A stretch of DNA of 24,327 nucleotides from JBFGJY01 sp041576975 (lineage in GTDB: Bacteria; Pseudomonadota; Gammaproteobacteria; UBA4575). Below the pieces are notes generated by a model, which saw only the letters and a list, made by a program, of their open reading frames with translations, was not told the DNA's origin and did not search any database. Where the stretch lies: positions 1 to 24,327 of the forward strand of contig JBFGJY010000036.1 of NCBI GenBank assembly GCA_041576975.1, given 5' to 3'. This document shows, piece by piece, positions 15,763 through 24,327 of the stretch (within the stretch, counting starts at the first letter, position 1; the number at the start of each line of letters is the position of its first letter). Both the position numbers and the translations under genes were made by a program.

Positions 15763-18700
15763 TTAGCCACCTAGTTTATCCATGAGATCTTTAGCAGCTT
15801 TGACCTGTGATTCATCACCTTCGCTTATGACCTCTATTAAAGTTTCTCTAGCTGCATCCGAATCACCCATATCGACAAATGCCTTTGCAAGATCTAATTT
15901 TGTGCCCACTTCTTCAATCAGCGATGGCGGACCTAGTTCACGCAAATCAGTTGCAGTTTGTGCCACAGTTGCTTCAGCAGGATCTAGAAACTCTGTATCA
16001 ATGTTACTCGCATCAAATTGTTCAGTGACTTCTGATATGTTTGGAGCATAGGCTGCAGTAGCGTCAGGATCATCTGGAATGGCTTCTGTATCTAAGCCCA
16101 TGCCAAAATCATCGTCAGTTTGCAATGCCACGGTAGTATCAATTTGTTGTTCGGAAGTATCAATTTGTTCTTCATCTTCATCTATATCCAATGGCTTTAG
16201 GTCATCCATAGTAGTTTGCAAACCTACTTCTTCTAGTTCTTCTGTCCTATCTCCCATATCCATATTTAATGTCTCATGTAGACCTGTTGCTTCATGAAGC
16301 CCGGTTGCAGCTGCTTCAAGATCAGTATCCATCTCTTCTTGATAATCGAGATCATCAGCCAAATCATCAACTTCAAAATTTAAGATATCTGAAGTTTCAT
16401 TCGCTTGCATGATTTTACTTGCTACAGGGTCATCTTCGAACGATTCTGCAGCTACTTTTTCATCTATATTAAAATCCAATCCCTGATCTTTATCGCTAGT
16501 ATTATTATCGACAACTGTATCCTCTAAATCATCATCAGACAAAGGTTCGTTGATTGCCGTTTGCAATCCGATATCTACATCTGCTGCATCAGGTTTTTCT
16601 GCAACCACATTAGCCGCCATACCGACTGCTGCAGCTCCGGCAAATAAGGCACTGGCTGGCGCAATCTCTTTACCCATCGCCATAATGTTCTGCCACTCGC
16701 TACTTGATTCACCTAATTGATCTTTGACTGATTGTGCATGCTGCTCAAAACCTGCTTGATTTTTTGAACTATAAAAAACTTCAGCTAACTTTAATTTGTA
16801 ATCTTTGCGATTAGGTTCAGCTGCTATCGCATCGGTTAATAAATCTTGCGCTTGTTGATGTAAGCCATAAGATATATACACATCGGCTTCTTCTAAAACA
16901 TCATCAGGACTTGTACCTTTTGCGGTTTCCGATTCAGCTGCTTGTGCTTGTGTATCAAAACTAGCAGTTGGCTCAAATGATGTTTTTTCGCTTGGTTCAG
17001 GCGGCTCAACTGGAGCTTTTTGAGGCGTGATAATGGTTTCATCGAGAATGTCATCAAACTGATCATCTTCCAATGGCTCTGGCATTCCCATGCCAATAGT
17101 CTGTATTCGTTGTGCACTTCGCCTGCGACGAATTGATAACAAACCACCCAAAACCGCTATGGCCCCTAGCCCTGCTGCAAGCTTAGCCCAGTGCTGTTTA
17201 ACAGGCTCAATAAACCCCATTAATGTAGCCATGATGCCAGTTTCAGCTACTTCAGGTGTTGCCTCGGGTTGCTTGGGTTGTGTCGGTTCTTCAGCAGGTT
17301 TAGCTGCTTGCACCTCTTCAGTTGGAGATGCCTCCGCCATGACCTCATCTTCAGCTGGAATCTCTATTTCTGGCAATGAATCCCAGTCGGGTAGTGGTTC
17401 AAGCTTTGGTTTTGAAATGGGTTGTTCAGCTTGCATCGGCTCGTCAAAATCAGGTAATGGCTCAACTACAGGAGGTTTAACTTCAACACTAGCTTTTGGA
17501 GTGAGTGGTGCTTGCTTGATTTCAGCAGTTGTCTCGCTAATGCTTTTTTCCTGAAGTAATTTCTCAGCTTCTACTGCTTTATTAGTTTGTACATTAAGTT
17601 GTTCGCTTAAATCATTTAATTGCTGACTCTGAATGTTGATAATTTTATCTTTCTTTTCCAACATGGACTCAAGAGCCTCAACACGGCTTTGTAACTCTTC
17701 ATTTTCCTTTACGCGTGATTGCACAAGCTCTTTTGAAAGCGTCAGCTCTTTTTGTACCTTTTCAAGTTCTTCTCCACCTGCTATTTGTACAGTGTCACTA
17801 GCTGGCTGTTTGGCATCTTTGTCTGCCAAAATCTTCAGATCTTGCTGTGACTGAACTGCCTTGTCTGTCGTTTCCTTCAATGCCTCTTTTGTTTCACTAG
17901 CTAAGTCACTGGCTGGTTCTTGTTTTTCTTCAACTAGATCTGGCGCGTCCACATTTGCAGCTAGCATTTTTTCAGTAACTTGTTCTTTATACTCACGCCA
18001 TAGTGAATTTTGACGCGATACTTCAGACGTAGCTTGCTCCTTGATAATGGTATCTGAAGCCACATCGTCAGGTATCCGTAGCACCACACCAGATTTAAGT
18101 AGGTTTATATTGTTCCTGATAAAGGCATCTGGATTTGCCTGCTGTATTGCTAACATCATTTGATTCACAGTTATTTCAGTTGATCCCCGAGCAGCTTCTG
18201 CAATTGAAAATAATGTATCACCCCTAACAGTTGTATATTCATCAGCTATGGTGGCTTGTGTATCTAGTTCTAGAGCAGGCTCTTCATCAACAACTTCAAC
18301 TGTTTCTTCTACTTCACTTGCAGTTTCTTCAGCAACAATGACATCATCTTCTACAGTTTCCGAAACTTCTTCTTGTGTTTCTTCAACTACAGCTTCTTCT
18401 AGTTCTTCCGCTGTTGGCTGAGCTTCAACTATATCTATTTGTGTATCGGCTGGCTCTGCTGCAGTAATAACAGGTTCAGAATGATCAATTCCTAAAGCCC
18501 GATCCATGCGTGCTCGAATTGCATCGATATCCTCTTCTGCTGCTTCTGCAACTTCAGGTTCTGTGGGTGCAGTATCCACTGGTTCAGCAGTTATTTCGGG
18601 TGCTGCAGCAACTTGAGGCACGGGTTCTGCTTCTACTGTAGGTACACGTGTTTCACGTTCAGAGGTTGCAGCCGGTGTAGATATTTGCGGTGCTGCTTGT

Positions 18701-19104
18701 TGTGCAAATTCGGGTGGGTCTAATAAAACCGTATACTCTCTTAGAAGACGTCCATTTGGCCAAGTTACCTCAACTAAAAAAGTTAAAAATGGTTCACGCA
18801 CAGGATCTTTGGAAGTCACTTTAATTGCTGTGCGCCCATCTGGTAATGACACAGGATTAAATTTTAACTGCGTTAGAAAGTAGGGGCGCGGAACACCTAC
18901 TCGATCAAATACATCAGCCGGTGCTAACTCGACTCGCATTTCATCCAACTCCTCGATACGTACTGAAATCAAATTAATTTGAGCTTGCAGTGGCTGATTC
19001 AATACTGAATCCACTGATATATCTCCTAACCCCAAAGAAAATACATGCCCTGGGATTAGTATTAAGAATCCGAGAAGTAAATAATACGAAGCTTTACGCA
19101 CCAT
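15763..19104 (-). CDS. fimV: FimV-like polar/pilus assembly hub protein
   Basis: FimV spans the inner membrane and organises cell-pole and type IV pilus functions in pseudomonads and relatives. This 1113-residue version has a signal peptide (1-23, cleavage after VFS), the FimV N-terminal domain (about 24-130), a long acidic low-complexity region, a peptidoglycan-binding LysM domain (about 289-345), a coiled coil (about 445-520), a transmembrane helix (about 641-657) ending in RRRR, a TPR-like segment (about 735-800), a strongly Asp/Glu-rich cytoplasmic stretch, and the conserved C-terminal motif TKLDLAKAFVDMGDSDAARE (1068-1087). A second Ala-rich hydrophobic stretch lies at about 817-835. GGGTGGAG at 19112-19119 supports the ATG at 19104. 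The 124-bp gap to asd may hold its own promoter, but no convincing one is seen. Confidence 0.95.
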   Translation of the reverse strand: MVRKASYYLLLGFLILIPGHVFSLGLGDISVDSVLNQPLQAQINLISVRIEELDEMRVELAPADVFDRVGVPRPYFLTQLKFNPVSLPDGRTAIKVTSKDPVREPFLTFLVEVTWPNGRLLREYTVLLDPPEFAQQAAPQISTPAATSERETRVPTVEAEPVPQVAAAPEITAEPVDTAPTEPEVAEAAEEDIDAIRARMDRALGIDHSEPVITAAEPADTQIDIVEAQPTAEELEEAVVEETQEEVSETVEDDVIVAEETASEVEETVEVVDEEPALELDTQATIADEYTTVRGDTLFSIAEAARGSTEITVNQMMLAIQQANPDAFIRNNINLLKSGVVLRIPDDVASDTIIKEQATSEVSRQNSLWREYKEQVTEKMLAANVDAPDLVEEKQEPASDLASETKEALKETTDKAVQSQQDLKILADKDAKQPASDTVQIAGGEELEKVQKELTLSKELVQSRVKENEELQSRVEALESMLEKKDKIINIQSQQLNDLSEQLNVQTNKAVEAEKLLQEKSISETTAEIKQAPLTPKASVEVKPPVVEPLPDFDEPMQAEQPISKPKLEPLPDWDSLPEIEIPAEDEVMAEASPTEEVQAAKPAEEPTQPKQPEATPEVAETGIMATLMGFIEPVKQHWAKLAAGLGAIAVLGGLLSIRRRRSAQRIQTIGMGMPEPLEDDQFDDILDETIITPQKAPVEPPEPSEKTSFEPTASFDTQAQAAESETAKGTSPDDVLEEADVYISYGLHQQAQDLLTDAIAAEPNRKDYKLKLAEVFYSSKNQAGFEQHAQSVKDQLGESSSEWQNIMAMGKEIAPASALFAGAAAVGMAANVVAEKPDAADVDIGLQTAINEPLSDDDLEDTVVDNNTSDKDQGLDFNIDEKVAAESFEDDPVASKIMQANETSDILNFEVDDLADDLDYQEEMDTDLEAAATGLHEATGLHETLNMDMGDRTEELEEVGLQTTMDDLKPLDIDEDEEQIDTSEQQIDTTVALQTDDDFGMGLDTEAIPDDPDATAAYAPNISEVTEQFDASNIDTEFLDPAEATVAQTATDLRELGPPSLIEEVGTKLDLAKAFVDMGDSDAARETLIEVISEGDESQVKAAKDLMDKLGG
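16273..16308 (-). repeat. Two-copy 18-bp direct repeat inside fimV
   Basis: Two adjacent imperfect 18-bp units encode ATGLHE twice in the acidic cytoplasmic part of FimV (about residues 933-944). It looks like a local slippage duplication that kept the frame. Confidence 0.6.
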
Positions 19105-19228
19105 GTTTGTGCTCCACCCTTAGTTGCATTGTGTGCATAGAAGATTGAATCTGCCTAGCTATGAGGAGAACGAAAAATTCCTAGAAAATACTTTATGTTA
19201 TTGAAATAATTCACTGCCCAACTATAAA

Positions 19229-20248
19229 TTAAATATGGTTGTTTATCAAAATCTCAGCGATTTGAATGCTATTCAACGCCGCACCTTTTCTCAAATTATC
19301 ACTCACAACCCACATATCAAGCCCTCGAGGGTGTGAAATATCTTCCCGTATTCGCCCTACATATACGGCATCATTACCTTCGCCCTCTGTCACTGCTGTT
19401 GGATAGCCTCCATCTCGATGCTCGTCTAGTACCTGCACTCCCGGTGCGACCGCCAAGATTTCCCTTGCTTGTTGCGCCGATAGCGGTTCTTTTAGCTCCA
19501 CATGCACCGCTTCAGAATGACCGTATTTCACGGGGATGCGTACGGTGGTGGGATTCACCAATATTGAGTCATCCTCCATAATCTTTTGGGTCTCCCAGAC
19601 CAACTTCATTTCTTCTTTCGTATATCCATTATCCATGAATATATCTATATGTGGCAGTGCGTTAAATGCAATCTGTTTCGGATAGACGTTGCAATTGATA
19701 GGTTCGCCGTTAATGATTTTCTTAATTTGTTGGTCTAGTTCACTCAGGGCTTCTTTACCCGTGCCGGATACCGCTTGGTAAGTCGCTACGTTGATGCGCT
19801 CGATACCAACTGCATCATGCAGTGGCTTCAATGCCACGACCATTTGTATAGTTGAGCAATTTGGATTCGCGATGATGCCGTGTGCTGTGTAATTTCCAAT
19901 CTGATGTGCATTAACTTCTGGAACTACTAGAGGAATGTCATCGTCATATCGAAACTGTGAGGTGTTATCTATTACCACACAACCTTGTGCGGCAGCTTTG
20001 GGCGCAAACTCTTTAGATATCCTTGCACCTGCAGAAAATAATCCAACCTGAGCCTTTGAAAAATCAAATATAGCTAAGTCCTGTACCTCGAGCTCTGCAT
20101 CACCGAATAGAACTTTCATACCCACAGAGCGCGAACTCGCCAAGGCATAAATATTTTTAACTGGAAATTTTCTTTGCGCAAGAATGGAAAGCATCTTCTC
20201 ACCCACTGCACCGGTAGCACCTACAACCGCAACATCATATTTCTTCAT
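19229..20248 (-). CDS. asd: Aspartate-semialdehyde dehydrogenase
   Basis: Asd reduces aspartyl phosphate to aspartate semialdehyde with NADPH, feeding lysine, threonine, methionine and diaminopimelate synthesis. The 339-residue protein opens with the nucleotide-binding VVGATGAVG (8-16). The catalytic cysteine is C131 in NPNCSTIQ and the catalytic histidine is H244 in VKYGHSEAVHV. AYQAVSGTGKEAL-type residues around 157-168 read TYQAVSGTGKEAL. This is the shorter Asd type common in many bacteria, not the E. coli-length form. It lies 25 bp downstream of leuB and 124 bp upstream of fimV. Confidence 0.97.
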   Translation of the reverse strand: MKKYDVAVVGATGAVGEKMLSILAQRKFPVKNIYALASSRSVGMKVLFGDAELEVQDLAIFDFSKAQVGLFSAGARISKEFAPKAAAQGCVVIDNTSQFRYDDDIPLVVPEVNAHQIGNYTAHGIIANPNCSTIQMVVALKPLHDAVGIERINVATYQAVSGTGKEALSELDQQIKKIINGEPINCNVYPKQIAFNALPHIDIFMDNGYTKEEMKLVWETQKIMEDDSILVNPTTVRIPVKYGHSEAVHVELKEPLSAQQAREILAVAPGVQVLDEHRDGGYPTAVTEGEGNDAVYVGRIREDISHPRGLDMWVVSDNLRKGAALNSIQIAEILINNHI

Positions 20249-20273
20249 TTCGTATTCTTTAATTCTTACTAAG

Positions 20274-21359
20274 TTAATGCGTTATTTTATCCAATGCTTT
20301 TATCACTGCGTCGCCCATTTCATTGGTTCCAATTGATTTCTGATTTGCATTCACAATATCAGCAGTGCGCAAACCGTTATCTATAACTTGCTGTACTGCT
20401 TGTTCAACTAATTTTGCAAGTTGATTTTCATTCAAACTGTAACGCAACATCATGGCGACGGACAAAATTGTCGCCAAAGGATTGGCGATATTTTTACCCG
20501 CTAGATCAGGCGCCGAACCATGAATCGGTTCATACATACCTTGGCCTTTACTATTTAATGAAGCCGAAGGTAACATCCCAATAGAACCGGTTAACATGGC
20601 GGCAGCATCAGAGAGGATATCACCAAACATATTGCCGGTTAAAACTACATCAAATTGCTTTGGATCTTTAACAAGCTGCATAGCGGCATTATCTACATAC
20701 ATGTGACTCAAGGACACATCAGAATATTCTCGATGAACCGTGTTGACTACATCGCGCCACAACTCTGAAACTTCTAGCACATTGGCTTTATCAACCGAAC
20801 AAAGTTTGCGACTTCTTTTTTGTGCAGTGCGAAATGCTATCTGTGCAATACGTGTGATTTCGTTTTCATCGTAGACTAAGGTGTTAAAACCTTGTCGAAT
20901 GCCACCATCCAAAGAACGTATACCCCTTGGCTCACCAAAGTAAATTCCCCCAGTCAATTCACGCACGATTATAATATCCAGATCCACCACTAACTCTGGT
21001 TTCAACGAAGAAGCCGATGCTAATGCTTTATACAATATGGCAGGCCGTAGATTGGCAAATAGATCTAGCTCTGCACGCAAGCGGAGTAAGCCTTTTTCAG
21101 GACGTAGATTTCGTTCTACATTATCGTATTCGACCCCCCCTACAGCACCGAGTATGATTGCATTCGAGGATTGCGCAAGCTTTAGAGTTTCTTCCGGTAA
21201 TGGTGTCTTACTATGGTCATAGGCACAACCACCCACTAATGCCTCTTCAAGTTCAAGATTGAGTCCACGCTCATTAGTTAAATAGGTGAGTACTTTTCTA
21301 GCTTGCGTAACAACTTCGGGCCCAATGCCATCACCTGGTAATAATAAAACCTTGTGCAT
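20274..21359 (-). CDS. leuB: 3-isopropylmalate dehydrogenase
   Basis: LeuB oxidises and decarboxylates 3-isopropylmalate with NAD+ in leucine synthesis. The 361-residue protein starts with LLPGDGIGPEV (6-16). It carries the leucine-specific LRPEKGLLRLRAELDLFANLRP region, the substrate- and metal-binding residues K191, D223, D247 and D251, the signature NMFGDILSDAAAMLTGS (243-259), and the NAD site HGSAPDLAGKNIANP (280-294). It lies 12 bp after leuD and 25 bp before asd, so these genes are likely co-transcribed. Confidence 0.98.
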   Translation of the reverse strand: MHKVLLLPGDGIGPEVVTQARKVLTYLTNERGLNLELEEALVGGCAYDHSKTPLPEETLKLAQSSNAIILGAVGGVEYDNVERNLRPEKGLLRLRAELDLFANLRPAILYKALASASSLKPELVVDLDIIIVRELTGGIYFGEPRGIRSLDGGIRQGFNTLVYDENEITRIAQIAFRTAQKRSRKLCSVDKANVLEVSELWRDVVNTVHREYSDVSLSHMYVDNAAMQLVKDPKQFDVVLTGNMFGDILSDAAAMLTGSIGMLPSASLNSKGQGMYEPIHGSAPDLAGKNIANPLATILSVAMMLRYSLNENQLAKLVEQAVQQVIDNGLRTADIVNANQKSIGTNEMGDAVIKALDKITH

Positions 21360-21371
21360 ATGTTGAAATTT

Positions 21372-22016
21372 TTAATACGTATCAAATATCCAAGGGCTTA
21401 CTTCCCTTAAACGTACTTCATAGGCTTTGATTTTATCTGCGTGTTGCAAAGTTAGATCGATTTCATCAAAGCCATTTAGCAAACAATATTTACGAAACTC
21501 ATCAATTTCAAAAGAAAATGTCTTATCTGACTCGTCTAAAATTATTTGCGCATCTAAATCAACGTTGCATTTAAACGTAGGATCTTTTGCTACGTGTTTG
21601 AATAAATAATCAACTTCTTCCGCACTAAGGGTAATTGGCAACAGTCCATTTTTATAACTATTGCTACAAAAGATATCAGCAAAACTCGAAGCAATAACTA
21701 CCTCGAAACCAAAATCTAAAATCGACCACACGGCATGTTCACGCGAAGAACCACAACCAAAATTATCACGTGCCAATAAAATTTTTGCATCTTTGTACAC
21801 TGCCTGATTCAAAACGAAGTCTGAATTCACACGACGTTGGCTATGATCCTGTCCCAATACTCCGGGATCAAGGTAGCGCCAGTTATCAAATAGATTGACA
21901 CCAAATCCGGTTCTTTTAACCGACTTTAAATACTGCTGCGGAATAATCGCATCGGTATCTACATTTCTACGATCGAGTGGCAACAAAGTGGATTCAATTT
22001 TGGTGAAAGATTTCAT
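21372..22016 (-). CDS. leuD: 3-isopropylmalate dehydratase small subunit
   Basis: LeuD is the small subunit of isopropylmalate isomerase and supplies the swivelling aconitase-like domain that contacts the substrate. The 214 residues begin with the typical bacterial pattern PLDRRNVDTDAIIPQQYLK and include the conserved DNFGCGSSREHA, followed by SSFADIFCSNSYKNGLLPI. Its ATG shares one base with the leuC stop (TAATG at 22014-22018), so the two subunits are probably translationally coupled. Confidence 0.98.
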   Translation of the reverse strand: MKSFTKIESTLLPLDRRNVDTDAIIPQQYLKSVKRTGFGVNLFDNWRYLDPGVLGQDHSQRRVNSDFVLNQAVYKDAKILLARDNFGCGSSREHAVWSILDFGFEVVIASSFADIFCSNSYKNGLLPITLSAEEVDYLFKHVAKDPTFKCNVDLDAQIILDESDKTFSFEIDEFRKYCLLNGFDEIDLTLQHADKIKAYEVRLREVSPWIFDTY

Positions 22017-23407
22017 TACAAATACCGTCTAACATCAACAAAATGCCCATGCACCGCTGCTGCAGCGGCCATCACGGGACTCACTAAATGCGTACGACCA
22101 CCCTTGCCTTGACGACCTTCAAAATTTCGATTTGAAGTCGAAGCACAGCGCTCACCTACCTCTAATTGATCAGCATTCATACCTAAACACATCGAACAAC
22201 CAGGTTCACGCCACTCAAATCCTGCAGTCTTAAAAATTTTGTCAAGACCTTCCTGCTCTGCTTCTTGCTTAACTAAACCTGATCCAGGTACGACCATGGC
22301 TAATTTAATGTTTGCTGCAAGCTTTCGACCTTGAATTACTTTTGCGGCTTCGCGTAAATCTTCAATTCGAGAATTCGTACATGATCCAATGAATACCTTA
22401 TCGAGGTAAATTTGTTCTATTGGTGTTCCAGGTTGCAGATCCATGTATTGCAAGGCACGTTGTTTATCATCAGATAAATGCGCATCCTTTGGTACTACGC
22501 CATCAACGTCTACTACCATCTCCGGTGATGTACCCCAAGTAACTTGTGGCTTAAGTAAATTGGCATTTAGTTCTACCGTTACATCAAATTTAACATCCTC
22601 ATCAGAATGCAAGGTGCGCCATTGCAAAACGGCTTGGTCCCAAATAGCACCTTTAGGTGCAAAAGGTCGATTGGTTACATATTCGATGGTAGTGTCGTCG
22701 ACAGCAATGATGCCTGCACGAGCGCCGGCTTCTATTGACATATTACACATCGTCATACGTCCCTCCACGGAGAGTGAGCGAATTGCTGCACCGGCATATT
22801 CGGCTGTATAACCTGTTGCCCCGGCTGTGCCTAATCTGCCAATAATTGCAAGAATAATGTCTTTTGATGTAACTCCGCTAGATAAATTCCCATCGACTTT
22901 AATCAACATGTTTTTCGATTTCTTCATCAACAAACATTGAGTAGCAAGAACATGCTCCACTTCTGAAGTACCTATGCCAAATGCCAATGCGCCAAGTGCA
23001 CCATGGGTCGATGTATGCGAATCGCCACACACAATCGTCATACCAGGCAATGAAGCGCCCTGTTCAGGACCAATTACATGTACGATACCTTGTCGCACAT
23101 CCAACATTGGAAATTGGGTTAATGCAAAGTCTTTACAATTTTGATCTAGGGTATCTACTTGCATTTTAGATATGGGGTCCACAATTCCTGCGCTACGGTC
23201 GGTAGTCGGCACATTGTGATCGGCAGTTGCAAGTATGGAATCCTTGCGCCAAAGACTTCTGTTGGCCAAGCGCAAACCTTCAAAGGCTTGTGGTGAAGTG
23301 ACCTCATGCACTAAATGTCGATCAATATATAACAATGTCATACCATCGTCGCGCTCGTGCACAACATGACTCTGCCAAACTTTGTCGTACAAGGTTTTAG
23401 TTTTCAT
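22016..23407 (-). CDS. leuC: 3-isopropylmalate dehydratase large subunit
   Basis: LeuC is the 4Fe-4S subunit of isopropylmalate isomerase. The 463-residue aconitase-family protein has its cluster ligands at C343 (FIGSCTNSRIEDL), C404 and C407 (EPGCSMCLGMN). Other landmarks are TADHNVPT (61-68) and VCGDSHTSTHGALGALAFG (126-144). The start at 23407 gives MKTKTLYDKVW, the usual N-terminus, though no clear ribosome site precedes it. The gene begins 27 bp after an MFS transporter gene on the same strand; leuA and a leucine leader peptide are not visible. Confidence 0.98.
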   Translation of the reverse strand: MKTKTLYDKVWQSHVVHERDDGMTLLYIDRHLVHEVTSPQAFEGLRLANRSLWRKDSILATADHNVPTTDRSAGIVDPISKMQVDTLDQNCKDFALTQFPMLDVRQGIVHVIGPEQGASLPGMTIVCGDSHTSTHGALGALAFGIGTSEVEHVLATQCLLMKKSKNMLIKVDGNLSSGVTSKDIILAIIGRLGTAGATGYTAEYAGAAIRSLSVEGRMTMCNMSIEAGARAGIIAVDDTTIEYVTNRPFAPKGAIWDQAVLQWRTLHSDEDVKFDVTVELNANLLKPQVTWGTSPEMVVDVDGVVPKDAHLSDDKQRALQYMDLQPGTPIEQIYLDKVFIGSCTNSRIEDLREAAKVIQGRKLAANIKLAMVVPGSGLVKQEAEQEGLDKIFKTAGFEWREPGCSMCLGMNADQLEVGERCASTSNRNFEGRQGKGGRTHLVSPVMAAAAAVHGHFVDVRRYL

Positions 23408-23434
23408 TGTTACTACATAATACTTTTCATTCGC

Positions 23435-24327
23435 TTAGGTGTTGCCTAAACGAGGCTTAACAATCCATATGAATTGAATTAAAGCGAGAGTGGCAACGCC
23501 CATCGCCAATATATATACATAGGAAGGCCCAATCGAATTCCAAGTATACCCGCTCATCAGGCTACCAAGCGAGCCACCCAACCCAAAGCTAATACTGGAA
23601 TAAAGCGCCTGCCCTCTACCCTGAATACTGCCAGAAAAATACTGGTCAATTAAATAAATGGCTGCCGCGTGGAATAGCCCAAAGGATGCAGCATGCAAAA
23701 CCTGAGCAATCAACAGAAAAGCTAACATATCCGCAAACATAGCGATTAACCACCACCTTAAAATGGTTAGTGCCATCGCCATAGCCAATAAATATTTTGC
23801 ACCGTATTTTGGTAATAACCGGTGCATCCAAATAAATATAATTACCTCTGCGATTACACCCAATGACCAAAGTTGCCCAATGGCTGTGCGCGAAAAATTG
23901 TATTCTTCAAGATATATACTAAAGAAGGCATAGTACGGACCGTGACTCGCTTGAATTAGAAAGCATGCCAACAACAAGGCAATCACGGGAGGCTTTAAAC
24001 ACGTTTTAAGCAATGAAGTTTTTTTATGATGAAACGTGCTACTTGTAGGCTCTCGCACCAACAATGTATTCATCCAAATACAAAACAACAAGACTAAAAT
24101 CATCCATGGTAAAAGTTGTATTCCTTGGCTTTGTAAGAAAGGTGCAAGTAATGACGCAGCAACAATAAATCCCACGGAACCCCATAATCGAATACGGCTA
24201 TATAAATATTTGGTCTCTCCTAAGTGATTCATGGTCGTGGCTTCAAACTGCGGCAAAGCAGCGTTCCAAAAAAAACTAAAACCTGCCAACACCAACAGCA
24301 AAGGCCAGTAATCATGAACGACTAAAA
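23435..24327 (-). CDS. MFS transporter, HcaT-like (5' end missing)
   Basis: The frame is open to the right edge of the window, so this is the C-terminal part (about 297 codons) of a major facilitator of roughly 390 residues; the first 100 or so residues lie outside. A TTG at 24301 is not the real start, since upstream codons read on in frame through a hydrophobic segment. About eight to nine membrane spans remain. The FEATTMNHL...YSRIRLWGSVGFIV region and the late GRGQALYSSISFGLGGSLGS match the MFS_1-like/HcaT group (3-phenylpropionate or nucleoside type proton symporters). The substrate cannot be told from sequence. It lies 27 bp upstream of leuC, so it may share the transcript. Confidence 0.85.
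   Translation of the reverse strand, partial: LVVHDYWPLLLVLAGFSFFWNAALPQFEATTMNHLGETKYLYSRIRLWGSVGFIVAASLLAPFLQSQGIQLLPWMILVLLFCIWMNTLLVREPTSSTFHHKKTSLLKTCLKPPVIALLLACFLIQASHGPYYAFFSIYLEEYNFSRTAIGQLWSLGVIAEVIIFIWMHRLLPKYGAKYLLAMAMALTILRWWLIAMFADMLAFLLIAQVLHAASFGLFHAAAIYLIDQYFSGSIQGRGQALYSSISFGLGGSLGSLMSGYTWNSIGPSYVYILAMGVATLALIQFIWIVKPRLGNT

Noticed and set aside
17090..17554. Plus-strand open frame of 154 codons inside fimV
   Set aside because: It is Ser/Gly/Ala-rich low-complexity sequence produced by reading the Glu/Ala/Pro-rich fimV region backwards, with no recognisable domain or ribosome site.
22443..22811. Plus-strand open frame of 122 codons inside leuC
   Set aside because: It lies fully antisense to a well-conserved leuC coding region and has no recognisable family features.
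24299..24301. TTG at 24301 as the start of the MFS gene
   Set aside because: The frame stays open to the window edge, the protein would lack about a quarter of the family length, and the TTG is inside a membrane segment; the gene is simply cut by the window.

Overview
The window looks like chromosomal DNA of a low-GC gammaproteobacterium. The evidence is the gene order leuC-leuD-leuB-asd-fimV-truA-trpF-(trpB-trpA)-accD-folC-dedD-cvpA-purF, which is a recognised gammaproteobacterial order also known from Pseudomonas aeruginosa. FimV, LpxH and LpxL-type acyltransferases point the same way. The order or genus cannot be set from the sequence alone. No insertion sequence, phage gene, CRISPR array or broken gene was seen.

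Layout. Bases 1-3886 form an accessory-looking left edge. It holds the 3' end of an LpxL-type acyltransferase, an orphan FetB-like permease on the opposite strand, a second full-length acyltransferase paralogous to the first, and a fatty acyl-AMP ligase fused to a carrier-protein domain. Bases 3887-4374 have no protein gene but carry tRNA-Pro(UGG). Bases 4375-5687 hold a probable two-gene unit, a secreted cyclophilin and lpxH (lipid A synthesis). Everything from 5684 to the right end is on the minus strand: fifteen genes in one direction, running from a truncated MFS transporter through leucine synthesis (leuCDB), asd, fimV, truA, tryptophan synthesis (trpFBA), accD, folC, dedD, cvpA and purF to an L,D-transpeptidase and a ferritin-like DUF455 protein.

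How the genes work together. leuC and leuD form isopropylmalate isomerase and leuB is the next enzyme of leucine synthesis. asd makes aspartate semialdehyde for Lys/Thr/Met and diaminopimelate. trpF, trpB and trpA carry out the steps from phosphoribosylanthranilate isomerisation to tryptophan (apart from indole-glycerol-phosphate synthase, absent here) and overlap each other, which suggests translational coupling. accD and folC supply fatty-acid precursor and folate, and purF commits PRPP to purines. fimV, dedD, cvpA and the L,D-transpeptidase are envelope, pole or division related. Gaps in the right-hand block are 0-124 bp, so long co-transcribed segments are likely. The least operon-like breaks are asd/fimV (124 bp), fimV/truA (120 bp) and accD/folC (103 bp).

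The part most worth a second look is the left edge. A free-acid-activating ligase with its own carrier domain sits next to two acyltransferases of a family that normally uses acyl-ACP donors. It may be the border of an uncharacterised acyl-activation and acyl-transfer locus that continues to the left of the window. The rest is largely conserved housekeeping sequence.
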